From Phyllobacterium lublinensis (GTDB taxonomy: Bacteria > Pseudomonadota > Alphaproteobacteria > Rhizobiales > Rhizobiaceae), in contig NZ_JAIUDQ010000018.1 of the NCBI RefSeq assembly GCF_020164435.1, forward strand, positions 32,472-96,471: 64,000 nt of DNA, given 5' to 3'. The position numbers and the translations under genes were made by a program. Under the pieces are notes generated by a model, which worked only from the letters and a program-made list of their open reading frames with translations, did no database searches and was not told the DNA's origin. Positions 1 to 8,171 of this stretch are shown one piece after another; the first letter of the stretch is position 1; each line of letters begins with the position of its first letter.

Positions 1-960
1 TCAAGCGAGTCAGGTCCTGCGAAGGGGATCATACCCAAGCCCGACGCAGTGCACGTTTGCTATTGCCATTCACCAATGCGCTATATCTGGGACCATTACT
101 TCTTCTACCATGCAAGCGCTGGGTTCCTGAAAAGGCTGTTCATGCCCTTCATCGCTTCATGGCTGCGCCAGTGGGACGTATCGACGAGCGCCCGGGTGGA
201 TTGCTTTGTGGCCAATTCCCGTCATATCGCCAACCGTGTGCAGAAATACTACAGGCGCGATGCGGTGGTTATCCATCCACCGGTGTCCGTGGACGATTTC
301 GCAATCTCCGACACCACGGAGGATTTCTATCTGTGTGCAGGTCAGCTCGTCGGTTACAAGCGTGTCGACCTGGCCGTCGATGCGTTTACAGCGATGAACA
401 AGAACCTCGTGGTCATTGGCACCGGCGAGGAAATGGAAAAACTGAAGAGCCGTGCCGGACCAACCATTCGGTTCCTCGACCATCAACCTTTCGCATCGTT
501 GAAGAGCCACATGGCGCGATGCAAGGCGTTGATCTTCCCGGGCGAAGAGGATTTCGGCATTGTTCCAGTTGAAGTGATGGCAAGCGGTAGACCTGTGATT
601 GCTTTTGGGCGGGGTGGCGCAGTCGATACCGTTATCGACGGTCTCTCGGGCGTATTGTTTTCCGAGCAGACCGTCGATAGCCTCACCGAAAGCGTCAACC
701 GCTTTGAAGCCATGGCCGACAGTTTCTCGCCAACGGCCATCCGCGCCCATTCGTTGCGGTTCAGCAAGGACAATTTCAAGAAGAAGATCAGCGCTCTCGT
801 ACGCAAGGAGTTCGAGCGGCGCGCAGTTCAGGCCACGGTTGATCAGATCGAAGGCAATGCGCCTGCGGTCGGGGAAGCCTGGGGCAGGACAAACGGCTTG
901 GTGCTCTCGATGAAGACCAAACCACAGGCCAATTCCAATGTGATACGTCCGAATTTATAA
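1..960 (+). CDS. Glycosyltransferase family 4, 5' end cut by window edge
   Basis: The reading frame is open from base 1 and no start is visible, so the gene begins upstream; a GTG at 49 sits inside conserved sequence and is unlikely to be the start. The 319 visible residues show a GT-B fold GT4 enzyme: a CHSPMRY(I/L)WD block near the N-terminus and the EDFGIVPVE donor-binding E-x7-E motif about residues 184-192. The family transfers a nucleotide-activated sugar to a lipid-linked glycan on the cytoplasmic face of the inner membrane. The next gene, another GT4, starts 14 bases downstream on the same strand, so the two are probably cotranscribed and build an EPS repeat unit. Donor and acceptor cannot be told from the sequence. 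Confidence 0.85.
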   Translation, partial: SSESGPAKGIIPKPDAVHVCYCHSPMRYIWDHYFFYHASAGFLKRLFMPFIASWLRQWDVSTSARVDCFVANSRHIANRVQKYYRRDAVVIHPPVSVDDFAISDTTEDFYLCAGQLVGYKRVDLAVDAFTAMNKNLVVIGTGEEMEKLKSRAGPTIRFLDHQPFASLKSHMARCKALIFPGEEDFGIVPVEVMASGRPVIAFGRGGAVDTVIDGLSGVLFSEQTVDSLTESVNRFEAMADSFSPTAIRAHSLRFSKDNFKKKISALVRKEFERRAVQATVDQIEGNAPAVGEAWGRTNGLVLSMKTKPQANSNVIRPNL

Positions 961-974
961 CTGCGGGAACTGCA

Positions 975-2273
975 ATGACTCTGGAACGTGTTGTCATTAT
1001 CAACGATGAGGCCGTCGCAAGCGGTGGCGCTGCGGTGCTGGCGCTCTTGTCTGCGCGGCTCTTGATCGAGGCAGGCATTCCCGTAACTTTCCTCAGCGGC
1101 GACTCCGGAGCGGATTTCTCCTTGCATGACGAGGAAATCGAAGTTTCGGGGCTCGGCAGCGCACCGCTGCTCAAACTGCCCATTCACAAGCGCATCATCA
1201 ACGGCGCCTATAATTCCGCAGCCCACAAGGCGATCCGCCGCTACATTGAACTCAACGATACGCCGGGTACCATTTACCATGTCCATGCATGGGCGCAGAT
1301 CCTGTCGCCGTCGATATTCTCCGCGCTCAAGCCGGTGCACGACCGTTTGATCGTATCGGCGCATGATTTCACACTGGTATGTCCAAACGGCAGCTACGCC
1401 AATTTCAAGCAGAACACCGTTTGTGAGCTGACCCCCTTGAGTGCGAAGTGTCTCGCCTCCAGTTGCGACAAGCGGCGCTATGCGGACAAGCTATGGCGTT
1501 TCATGCGGTCCTGGCTGCGTACGCAATTGCTGGACCTTTCGAATTCGGGATGCACGATCGCGTCGATTCATCCCATGATGAATGCTTGGCTTGAGCGTGG
1601 TGGAATCCCGAGAGAACGCATCAAGACTGTGTTGAATCCGGTCAAGCCATTCGCAAAAACCCGCGTAACGGCGGAGAATAACAGCGATATCTTCATTATT
1701 GGCCGGCTGGAGTTCGAGAAAGGCGTCGATATCGCAGCCGAAGCTGCGCGCCGTGTCGGCCGCAAGCTCCGGGTCATCGGTGACGGAGCATTTCGCACAG
1801 AATTGCTGCAGCGCTATCCCGAAGTCCAATGGGAAGGGTGGCGCACCCATGATGAAATCAACCGGCTACTGCAGGACGCCCGATTTGTCGTCATGCCGAG
1901 CAGACTGCCTGAACCGTTCGGCTTGGTGGCCCACGAGAGTATGCAAAGCGGGATTCCGATCGTGGCATTCAAGTCCGCCTTCGTGGCCAACGAAGCGCAG
2001 CAGTTGGGTTGCGGCATCGTTGCCCAACAGGTAACGGCGTCGAGCCTGGCCGAAGCCTTTGCCAAACTGGATGACGATGGGGTCGTGCATCGCATGAGCG
2101 AGCTGGCGTTCGAGCTTTCTCCAAGATTGTCAAATACGCCGCAGAGCTGGTGCAACGAATTCATTGCCCTCTACCGTTCGCGATTGGCCGAACAGGTTCG
2201 GCCTGAAATGGACGCTATGCAGCTGCGTGCGTCAGCCCCGCCATCGACGCAGCGGCTATCAAGTTCGCTGTAG
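975..2273 (+). CDS. Glycosyltransferase family 4 (GT-B)
   Basis: The product has 432 residues. The N-terminal Rossmann half begins with a Gly/Ala-rich acceptor loop about residues 12-20 (ASGGAAV), and the C-terminal half carries the donor-site block EPFGLVAHES about residues 315-324, both as in GT4 enzymes that transfer sugars to undecaprenyl-linked intermediates. The ATG at 975 follows a GGGAA ribosome-binding site and lies 14 bases after the previous GT4 stop. The middle has several Cys residues (around residues 150-165), which is uncommon for the family and could be structural. It probably adds one sugar of the EPS repeat unit. Family assignment is secure; specificity is not. Confidence 0.85.
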   Translation: MTLERVVIINDEAVASGGAAVLALLSARLLIEAGIPVTFLSGDSGADFSLHDEEIEVSGLGSAPLLKLPIHKRIINGAYNSAAHKAIRRYIELNDTPGTIYHVHAWAQILSPSIFSALKPVHDRLIVSAHDFTLVCPNGSYANFKQNTVCELTPLSAKCLASSCDKRRYADKLWRFMRSWLRTQLLDLSNSGCTIASIHPMMNAWLERGGIPRERIKTVLNPVKPFAKTRVTAENNSDIFIIGRLEFEKGVDIAAEAARRVGRKLRVIGDGAFRTELLQRYPEVQWEGWRTHDEINRLLQDARFVVMPSRLPEPFGLVAHESMQSGIPIVAFKSAFVANEAQQLGCGIVAQQVTASSLAEAFAKLDDDGVVHRMSELAFELSPRLSNTPQSWCNEFIALYRSRLAEQVRPEMDAMQLRASAPPSTQRLSSSL

Positions 2274-2472
2274 TTTTTGGGACACTATGGATTACACATT
2301 TTGAGGGATGCCTGCGAAAGGCCCCTAACGGCTATCCATTTATTCATATTTATGGCATATAGTCTGCATTGAGGGGAGAGAGAGGTGATTAAATCCTTGA
2401 CCGGGCCAGCTTTCGGCTTAGTCCAGGATTAAATCGGCTGTCTCGATCGATGAGTCCTAACTCCAGAGATCG

Positions 2473-2619
2473 ATGCAAAATTCATCCGAGAATTTGAAAT
2501 CATCCGATGATCGTCCGTCGAAGTCTTTTTTCGACATGATCGAGGAAAAGTATCTGATCCGTTGGGCAGCCCTCTTGATCTGCGTGATTTTCTGGACTGT
2601 CGTCTGGCGCCTTCTCTGA
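2473..2619 (+). CDS. Small single-span membrane protein, 48 aa, unknown function
   Basis: An ATG at 2473 opens a 48-codon frame ending at 2617-2619. The first 25 residues are polar and charged (Ser/Asp/Lys rich); residues about 31-44 form one strongly hydrophobic stretch rich in Trp, Ile and Val, and the end is a Trp-Arg-Leu-Leu tail, which fits a tail-anchored or single-pass inner-membrane peptide. The upstream site (AGAG) is weak. It lies between the GT4 pair and the ExoY-like gene. I do not recognise a family; the amphipathic-then-hydrophobic layout is the main sign that it is real. Confidence 0.4.
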   Translation: MQNSSENLKSSDDRPSKSFFDMIEEKYLIRWAALLICVIFWTVVWRLL

Positions 2620-2622
2620 TCT

Positions 2623-2880
2623 TTATGTTTGGGGCTCCGGTTCAGGAGCATCGTCCGGATCTTCATCATCCCCGGCAGCGAGCCACTCTTCCAGGATTGC
2701 TACAGACATCGGACCCAGATTGGGTATCAGGTTCAGGTCCAGCTGCGCAGCCCAGGCGCGGTCAGGTTCCCAGTCGGGCGGCATGTTCCAGGGCGTACCA
2801 CCATTCTCGATCCACAGCGCATTCACGATGCGTGAATGCACCGTTTTCGAAGGACAAAATGTCTGAAGGCGGTGACGCAT
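2623..2880 (-). CDS. Hypothetical protein, 85 aa
   Basis: The frame can start at TTG 2895 or at ATG 2880; the ATG is preferred because a GGGG stretch lies just upstream. The centre is Trp/Pro-rich (ENGGTPWNMPPDWEPD), followed by a helix-turn-helix-like stretch (LIPNLGPMSVAILEEWL) resembling the helix-hairpin-helix that ends RNA polymerase alpha-CTD-like folds, then a very acidic Pro-rich tail. This is coherent protein-like sequence rather than a shadow frame, since no gene overlaps it on the other strand. It is convergent with the small membrane protein and upstream of the ExoY-like gene in the same orientation. The function is not recognised. Confidence 0.5.
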   Translation of the reverse strand: MRHRLQTFCPSKTVHSRIVNALWIENGGTPWNMPPDWEPDRAWAAQLDLNLIPNLGPMSVAILEEWLAAGDDEDPDDAPEPEPQT

Positions 2881-2959
2881 AAATACCCCGGGCAATAGAA
2901 GTTGTGTGAAATGGCTTTGTCTGGTCGTATCGCGGCCGCGAGGAGGCAGGTGCTTTGCT

Positions 2960-3637
2960 TTAGCAACTACCTTTCGCTAGGAACACGACCCACGCCGTGC
3001 GTATCATGATCCCCAAATCAACCCAGATCGATCGCGTCTTGAAATAGTCCGTGTCCAGTTTGACCCGGGCTTCGTAGCCGGTGCTGCTCCGCCCGCTGAC
3101 TTGCCACAAGCCCGTTATTCCAGGCTTCATAGCCTTGTAGTAGCGGTATGAGTCGCCATAACGGCAGATTTCGTTCATCACGATCGGCCGTGGTCCGACA
3201 ATGCTCATTTCGCCGCGAATGACGTTGATGAACTGAGGCAGCTCGTCGAGGCTTGAGACGCGCAAGAACCGTCCGAGCCTGTGAATTCTCGGATCAGTTT
3301 TAAGCTTCTGGCTTTCCGTCCATTCGCGCAGTATTTCGGGTGATTGCGAAAGCAATGCCGCCAGGCGCGCATCCGCATCCTTCGCCATGGAACGAAACTT
3401 GTAGCAGGTGAACTCTTTGCCATTCAGTCCGATACGTCGTTGCTTGTAGACGAGCGGAAAGCCGTCGTGCAGTGCCAGCGCGACGACGATAACAACCAAA
3501 ACCGGAAAGAGGAATACAAGCGCAGCGACAGCAAAAACAATGTCGAGCGTCCTCTTGGCAGTTTCATAAAGGAACCGGTTTTTTACCGGCGTGTTTTCGG
3601 CCCGCTGTTCAATCAGCGGTTCTGATATGTACGACAT
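2960..3637 (-). CDS. ExoY-like undecaprenyl-phosphate sugar-1-phosphate transferase
   Basis: The product has 225 residues and is a bacterial sugar transferase (polyprenyl glycosylphosphotransferase, WbaP/ExoY C-terminal type). It has one N-terminal hydrophobic hairpin (about residues 30-55) and the family blocks: YKQRRIG then CYKFRSM, SLDELPQF, SIVGPRP and GITGLWQVSGRS. Members move hexose-1-phosphate from a UDP-sugar to undecaprenyl phosphate, the first step of EPS repeat-unit assembly. It lacks the large N-terminal multi-span part of WbaP/WcaJ, as ExoY does. A palindrome lies 35-51 bases upstream of the ATG. It is the only such initiating enzyme in the window, so it may serve both EPS clusters. 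Confidence 0.9.
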   Translation of the reverse strand: MSYISEPLIEQRAENTPVKNRFLYETAKRTLDIVFAVAALVFLFPVLVVIVVALALHDGFPLVYKQRRIGLNGKEFTCYKFRSMAKDADARLAALLSQSPEILREWTESQKLKTDPRIHRLGRFLRVSSLDELPQFINVIRGEMSIVGPRPIVMNEICRYGDSYRYYKAMKPGITGLWQVSGRSSTGYEARVKLDTDYFKTRSIWVDLGIMIRTAWVVFLAKGSC

Positions 3638-3671
3638 GATATTGGCCCCGACCCACCCTTTCGAATACTAA

Positions 3672-3688
3672 ACGCTTTTCGAAAGCGT
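3672..3688. promoter_or_regulatory. Inverted repeat upstream of the ExoY-like gene
   Basis: ACGCTTT-TCG-AAAGCGT is a perfect 7-bp-arm inverted repeat with a 3-base spacer, 35-51 bases upstream of the ExoY-like start on the minus strand. Position and symmetry suit an operator for a dimeric regulator overlapping the promoter; the binding protein is unknown. There is no T-run, so it is unlikely to be a terminator. Confidence 0.4.
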
Positions 3689-4032
3689 ATTGCTTTTAGA
3701 TCGTGAGATGGTTACTCCACGACCGGCTTTTTTCGTTGATACCCCAAGAACTATCAAAGCTGAATACAATACAAAGACAAATCTATACGCAATATGTACA
3801 AGTATTGTCGTTATTGTACTGTTATTATGTTCTTTTTTATGATTCTGCTTGTTCAAATAAGGTATAGTATATTGGTTTTCCGTCAATAATTAATAGTGAT
3901 TAACGGGGTAGCGGATGTCACTAGCAATAATTACTAATGCCTTATGGCGAAGATGGATGCTCGATAAAATAATTGTGAAATACTCACAAAAGGCCTTTGA
4001 TATGGCCGCGAATCCATCCGATGTATCCGGCC
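3689..4032. other. AT-rich intergenic region
   Basis: About 340 bases between the ExoY-like gene and the GINT1-like gene, clearly more AT-rich than the flanking genes. A 72-codon minus-strand open frame (3668-3886) has no ribosome-binding site and no protein-like composition, so it is not called. The stretch probably holds the ExoY-like promoter and the 3' end of the GINT1-like transcript. Confidence 0.5.
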
Positions 4033-5595
4033 TTATTTCGCTTTGCATAAATCGATGACAAAGCGGTCACCAAGGATGTCGATGTGGTGGCATCCGACAA
4101 TTCCGGACATGAAATCAGGCCTCACCAGCCGGACAGCGCTTTCCACATAGTCATCGCTGTCGATCTTCGTGATTTCCTGGATGTTCAGTCCGTAACCATA
4201 GGTGCCATTCGAGTTGCACTGTGACGGGCGCAGCAGACGACCTTCCACCATGTGCACGCGTCCGGCATTGCGGGCGACGTCGCTGCCGATAATGACGGGA
4301 TTGCGCTTGTGGGGGACAACGGACCGCAGAGCAGGTCCATCGACTGCAAAGGCGTAGAGTTCGCTGCAGTGATCCATATAGGCGTAATGGTCCGACAGGG
4401 ACGTTAGCAGCCACCATTGTCCGCCGGTGCGGAACATGATTGTGTCGGCGGGGCTCTGGCCCTCTAGGGTCGTAGCATAAAGTTCCCAGCGCAGGGGAAA
4501 CTCGGTGCAGCGCCAGACTTCCACGCGGTTTGTCTGATGGGTCTCGGGGATCATGAAGATCTCGCCACCATCATTGAAGATGAATGGATAGGACAAATGA
4601 TAGTTCGTACGCAGACAGGTGCCGAGCAACTCGACCTTGTTGTCGGTTAATTTCGCGACTGATATCCAGGCGTTTTGCCGGTTGTTCGGAAAACATTCGA
4701 AGAAAATATAGTCTTCGTTGTTCCAGCGGAACAGGAATGGATCTGCAGCCCACATTCCGTCAGCGAGCTTCAGCTCGGTTGTTTGCCCGGGGGAGAAATT
4801 CTCCACCGTCCCGCGCCCCATGTGCACGCGCCAGCTCCTGGCGTCGAGGCCAAGCCTCGATCTCGCCTGGATCAGGATCTTTCCAAGAACATTGCCGCCA
4901 AGCCTGAACATATACGCAATGGCATCGAGCGTACCTGGCATTTCGGCCTTGGCTTTGAACTGTTCTGGCCGTTCAACCCTCAATTCCCGCGTATCTGCGA
5001 GTCGGCGCAGTTCGCGCATCATGAGAATGACGGACTTTTCCTCGACGAATGCGCCATTCAGCGCGGCACTGAACTTGGTATTGTATGCGGCCGTGGCGAG
5101 GGTTCGGGACCGGGTTTCGGAGGCTCGCCGGACGTTGACCGCAGTGATCGTCAAGGGACCTCGTTCCTTCACCTCCCAGAAACCTGTCCAGTCGAACGTT
5201 GGTGATTGAGTATCCGTGAAGCTCAATGTCCATTCGCCAAAGCGGATGTGCTTGAGCAATTCATCGGCAAGTGGTTCGGCGGCGAGACGGACGACGACGT
5301 CCAGGTTCAGGTTCGACAGATCATTGTCGTCGAGTAGGTTGATAAGCGGCCGGGTTCGCAGACGCGAAAGCACCTGCTTTGCCGGATAGGCCGGCTGACG
5401 CGCAAACACGCGTTTGTCCAGACTGTACGACAGTCTTCCCAACAGTGGCGCAGCCGGTGCCGTGAATGGCTTGGTCAGGAGCACTGCATAAAAATCAAGC
5501 CGGTCATCGGCCAGAATGTCGTTGAGAAGCTTGAGTTCCCAATTGCGCAATTGATCAATTGACGCTGCTAGAACGCCAATGCGAAGCTTTGACAT
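4033..5595 (-). CDS. GINT1-N-like beta-propeller protein with formyltransferase-like N-terminus
   Basis: The start is taken at ATG 5595 because GGGGGCG lies 4-10 bases upstream; a longer frame to 5637 has no such site. The product has 520 residues. Residues about 1-180 resemble the sugar formyltransferase / Rossmann-like N-terminus often fused in this family. Residues about 255-520 match the glucosamine inositolphosphorylceramide transferase N-terminal-type five-bladed propeller, with WAADPFLF and FIFND-type blade repeats and DTIMFRTGGQWWLLTS. Bacterial members sit in polysaccharide loci and are thought to bind or modify sugars; no activity is certain. It is divergent from the flippase gene and probably acts on the same EPS. 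Confidence 0.6.
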   Translation of the reverse strand: MSKLRIGVLAASIDQLRNWELKLLNDILADDRLDFYAVLLTKPFTAPAAPLLGRLSYSLDKRVFARQPAYPAKQVLSRLRTRPLINLLDDNDLSNLNLDVVVRLAAEPLADELLKHIRFGEWTLSFTDTQSPTFDWTGFWEVKERGPLTITAVNVRRASETRSRTLATAAYNTKFSAALNGAFVEEKSVILMMRELRRLADTRELRVERPEQFKAKAEMPGTLDAIAYMFRLGGNVLGKILIQARSRLGLDARSWRVHMGRGTVENFSPGQTTELKLADGMWAADPFLFRWNNEDYIFFECFPNNRQNAWISVAKLTDNKVELLGTCLRTNYHLSYPFIFNDGGEIFMIPETHQTNRVEVWRCTEFPLRWELYATTLEGQSPADTIMFRTGGQWWLLTSLSDHYAYMDHCSELYAFAVDGPALRSVVPHKRNPVIIGSDVARNAGRVHMVEGRLLRPSQCNSNGTYGYGLNIQEITKIDSDDYVESAVRLVRPDFMSGIVGCHHIDILGDRFVIDLCKAK

Positions 5596-5717
5596 ATCGC
5601 CCCCAAAAGTGCAGCGTACCCAGCTCCCCCAGCGCACCTTTTTGGCGTCGTAACCGTGCCGGCTGAGTACGATCCCATCCTGAATGTCACACTTTAAAAG
5701 GTGGTCGTCTAGGACTC

Positions 5718-5734
5718 CTAATCTAATTGATTAG
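5718..5734. promoter_or_regulatory. Palindrome CTAATC-N5-GATTAG in divergent promoter region
   Basis: CTAATC and GATTAG flank a 5-base spacer in the 194-base gap between the divergent GINT1-like and flippase genes. A related arrangement, TAATC-N6-GATTA, occurs at 25584-25599 upstream of the ExoF-like gene. It may be a shared operator; two sites are not enough to be sure. Confidence 0.3.
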
Positions 5735-5789
5735 CAAGATAGTTCCTGAATAAGGGCCGCTAATCTGGTATCAATTATGGAGTGCTCAT

Positions 5790-7373
5790 TTGTGGGCCAA
5801 CCGCAAATTCTCAAATGAAAACAAGAAGTCAGAACGTCTACCGATCCGATGCTATCGGAGTTTGGGCGAAATTGGGGATACTGACCTGGAACAGATAGCT
5901 AAGAAGAATACGGAAAGCGTTTCCGCCAAAAAGGCGGCTGTGATGGGCTTTGCGGCAATGGCGTCACGTGTTTCCGCGCAGCTTGCGCAGGTGGCCGTCT
6001 TTGTCCTCGCTGCGCGCATGCTTTCAGCCGCTGAATTCGGCGTCTATACCCTCACCCTTGCGGTCGCAATTTTCTTGACCCGGGTATCCGAGGCGGGATC
6101 CCGGGAGTTCCTCATGAGCTGCCGGGAAGACCGCTCACTGTTCGACCAGATTGCCACGGCAGCCCTCGTCAGCGGTGTAATTGCCATGTGTGCCGGAACC
6201 GTGGCCTCCGCTGTCATGTACGATTTTTTCGACATGGTGCTGGCTGGCGAGCTGCTGGCGCTATTCTCGGTCTGGGTCGTATTCTCAACGGTCAGTGCCG
6301 TCTATGCCGGATTACTGGTGCGGCAAAGCCGTGCCGAACTGCATTCCATATTTCTCATGGTGGGCGAAGGCGTTGGCCTGCTGGCGGCGTTGTTCGGCCT
6401 GATGTCAGGCTGGGGCATATTCGCCTTGGCCTTTGGCAAATTCTGCATGCAGATTACGTACCTCGCTTGTGCCATTGCGACGACGAGATGGATTCCCCGC
6501 CTGCGCTTGCACTGGGTTGTGGTGCGCGAACTGGCCGAATTCTCACGCTATATTCTCGCCACCAGAATGGTCGCCTACTTTCATACCTATGCGGTGACGT
6601 TCATTATCGGTATTTTTCTGGGTGCAACCAGCGTTGGCTACTATCGGGTGGCCGAACGCCTTGGCTCCTCCTTCGCCGAATTGATGGAAGAACCTGCTCG
6701 CCTGATTGCCTGGGTGAGCCTCCGGCGTGCCGTGCGGGAAGATCACAGTGCGGCCGAACTGAAACGAAACGTGGGTAAGGAGGCAGCCGTGTTCCTGCCG
6801 ATCCTGCTCGCGCTGGCTGCACCGATCTTCATCGGATTGGCCCTGATATCGGAAAATCTGGTTGTTCTCCTGCTCGGCGAACAATGGCACCCGGCTGCAC
6901 CGCTTACGTCAATCCTAGCCCTTGTCTACATGCTTTACATACCCAATGTCCTGACTGAGCCCCTGCTGTCATTGACCGGACAGGTGCGCCGCTTGCCATT
7001 CATCTCGCTTTTGAATGCGGCGATCGCGGTGACGTTCATCCTGGCATCCGTATCATTTGGAACGGTGGGCGTAGCGATCGGTCAGTTGATGGCCGGCCTG
7101 ATCACGGTTTGTGTAACGATCTGGCTGCAAAGCCACTACGGCGGAGTCGCTTGGAAGACCGTCGGGTTTCATGCCTCTATCGTTGCACCGGCTCTGATAG
7201 CGATGGTGGCGGGTGTGATCTGGGTTTCAGCAGTCGCCGTATCACCAGAGATACAGCTCGGTCTGCAGATTTTGACGGGTGCCGTGATTTATTCCGGCGT
7301 GCTCGGAACACTCTACCTTTGCTTTTTTTGGAAACACCCGCGCATTTCGATTCAGAGACAGGAAAGCACCTAA
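5790..7373 (+). CDS. Wzx-type oligosaccharide flippase
   Basis: The product has 527 residues and 12-14 predicted membrane spans, with the MOP-superfamily start (FAAMASRVSAQLAQVAVFVLA) about residues 54-74 and the AAEFGVYTL loop typical of Wzx/PST proteins. The family flips undecaprenyl-PP-linked repeat units to the periplasm. The TTG at 5790 is chosen because GGAG lies 7 bases upstream; the next in-frame ATG is at 5943, just before the first span, and cannot be excluded. The extra 51 residues would be a charged cytoplasmic tail. It is followed by the HemK-like methyltransferase gene after 61 bases, so an operon is likely. Confidence 0.85.
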   Translation: MWANRKFSNENKKSERLPIRCYRSLGEIGDTDLEQIAKKNTESVSAKKAAVMGFAAMASRVSAQLAQVAVFVLAARMLSAAEFGVYTLTLAVAIFLTRVSEAGSREFLMSCREDRSLFDQIATAALVSGVIAMCAGTVASAVMYDFFDMVLAGELLALFSVWVVFSTVSAVYAGLLVRQSRAELHSIFLMVGEGVGLLAALFGLMSGWGIFALAFGKFCMQITYLACAIATTRWIPRLRLHWVVVRELAEFSRYILATRMVAYFHTYAVTFIIGIFLGATSVGYYRVAERLGSSFAELMEEPARLIAWVSLRRAVREDHSAAELKRNVGKEAAVFLPILLALAAPIFIGLALISENLVVLLLGEQWHPAAPLTSILALVYMLYIPNVLTEPLLSLTGQVRRLPFISLLNAAIAVTFILASVSFGTVGVAIGQLMAGLITVCVTIWLQSHYGGVAWKTVGFHASIVAPALIAMVAGVIWVSAVAVSPEIQLGLQILTGAVIYSGVLGTLYLCFFWKHPRISIQRQEST

Positions 7374-7434
7374 CGAGGTTCTAACCGGCCAGTATCAATC
7401 AATCGGCCGACCGCAGACGACAGGAGAGGGAACA

Positions 7435-8136
7435 ATGCACGAAACAACCGGAACGACAGAATTCGCATCAGGCATTGCTACAGTTTCGCCGAAGCTCCAC
7501 CGGTTTCTTGGCGTCGAACTTGAGATTGCTCCGGGCGTTCTCGTCCCGCGCGAAGAGACAGAATTGCTCGGCCTCACTGCGATCAACATCTTGGCGAAGG
7601 AACAATCTGCCGTTCTCGTGATCGACATGTGCTGCGGCTCCGGAAATCTGGGCCTTGCGGTGGCCGCTGCCCTACCCAATTCACGGGTGCTGGGAGCCGA
7701 TCTTACCGATGAAACGGTTGATCTTGCTCGCCGGAACGTCGAGCGCTTGGGGTTTGAGCAGCGCGTCAAAATCTATCAGGGGGATTTGTTTGATGCGATG
7801 AACGGACAGAATCTCGTGGGTAAGGTGGATATGATCATTTGCAATCCGCCGTATATCTCAGCGCGACGCCTCGAGGATAGTTTGTCGCATCTTCTGGTCA
7901 ATGAACCCAGGGAGGCATTCGATGGGGGCCCATTCGGCATCTCGATCCTCCAGCGCGTAGTGCGCGATTCGGCATCATTCCTTCGGCCGGGTGGCATCCT
8001 GGCTTTTGAATTCGGCGAGGGACAGCATCAGCAAGTCGCCCACCTCCTCTCAAGGGCTGCTGCATATGATCAAATATCTTTCGTCGACAATGAGGCGGGT
8101 ATCCCCCGCGTTGCGGTAGCGCACAAACAAGTTTGA
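7435..8136 (+). CDS. HemK/PrmC-like SAM-dependent methyltransferase
   Basis: The product has 233 residues, a class I Rossmann methyltransferase. Motif I is DMCCGSGNLG about residues 64-73, the acidic loop GADLT follows, and motif IV is the amino-methylase signature NPPY about residues 138-141. NPPY is found in enzymes that methylate amide or amino nitrogen, such as PrmC (glutamine of release factors). A cellular prmC normally sits with prfA; here the gene lies between a flippase and an acyltransferase, so a role in EPS or secreted-protein decoration is more likely. The N-terminal helical domain of PrmC is very short. The start follows GGAGAGG. The stop overlaps the next frame. Confidence 0.75.
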   Translation: MHETTGTTEFASGIATVSPKLHRFLGVELEIAPGVLVPREETELLGLTAINILAKEQSAVLVIDMCCGSGNLGLAVAAALPNSRVLGADLTDETVDLARRNVERLGFEQRVKIYQGDLFDAMNGQNLVGKVDMIICNPPYISARRLEDSLSHLLVNEPREAFDGGPFGISILQRVVRDSASFLRPGGILAFEFGEGQHQQVAHLLSRAAAYDQISFVDNEAGIPRVAVAHKQV

Positions 8137-8171
8137 TTGATGAAGGAGTAGAGTACTTGGACAGGATTGCG

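Noticed and set aside
3668..3886. 72-codon minus-strand frame upstream of the exoY-like gene
   Set aside because: AT-rich intergenic sequence with no ribosome-binding site; residues show no protein-like pattern.
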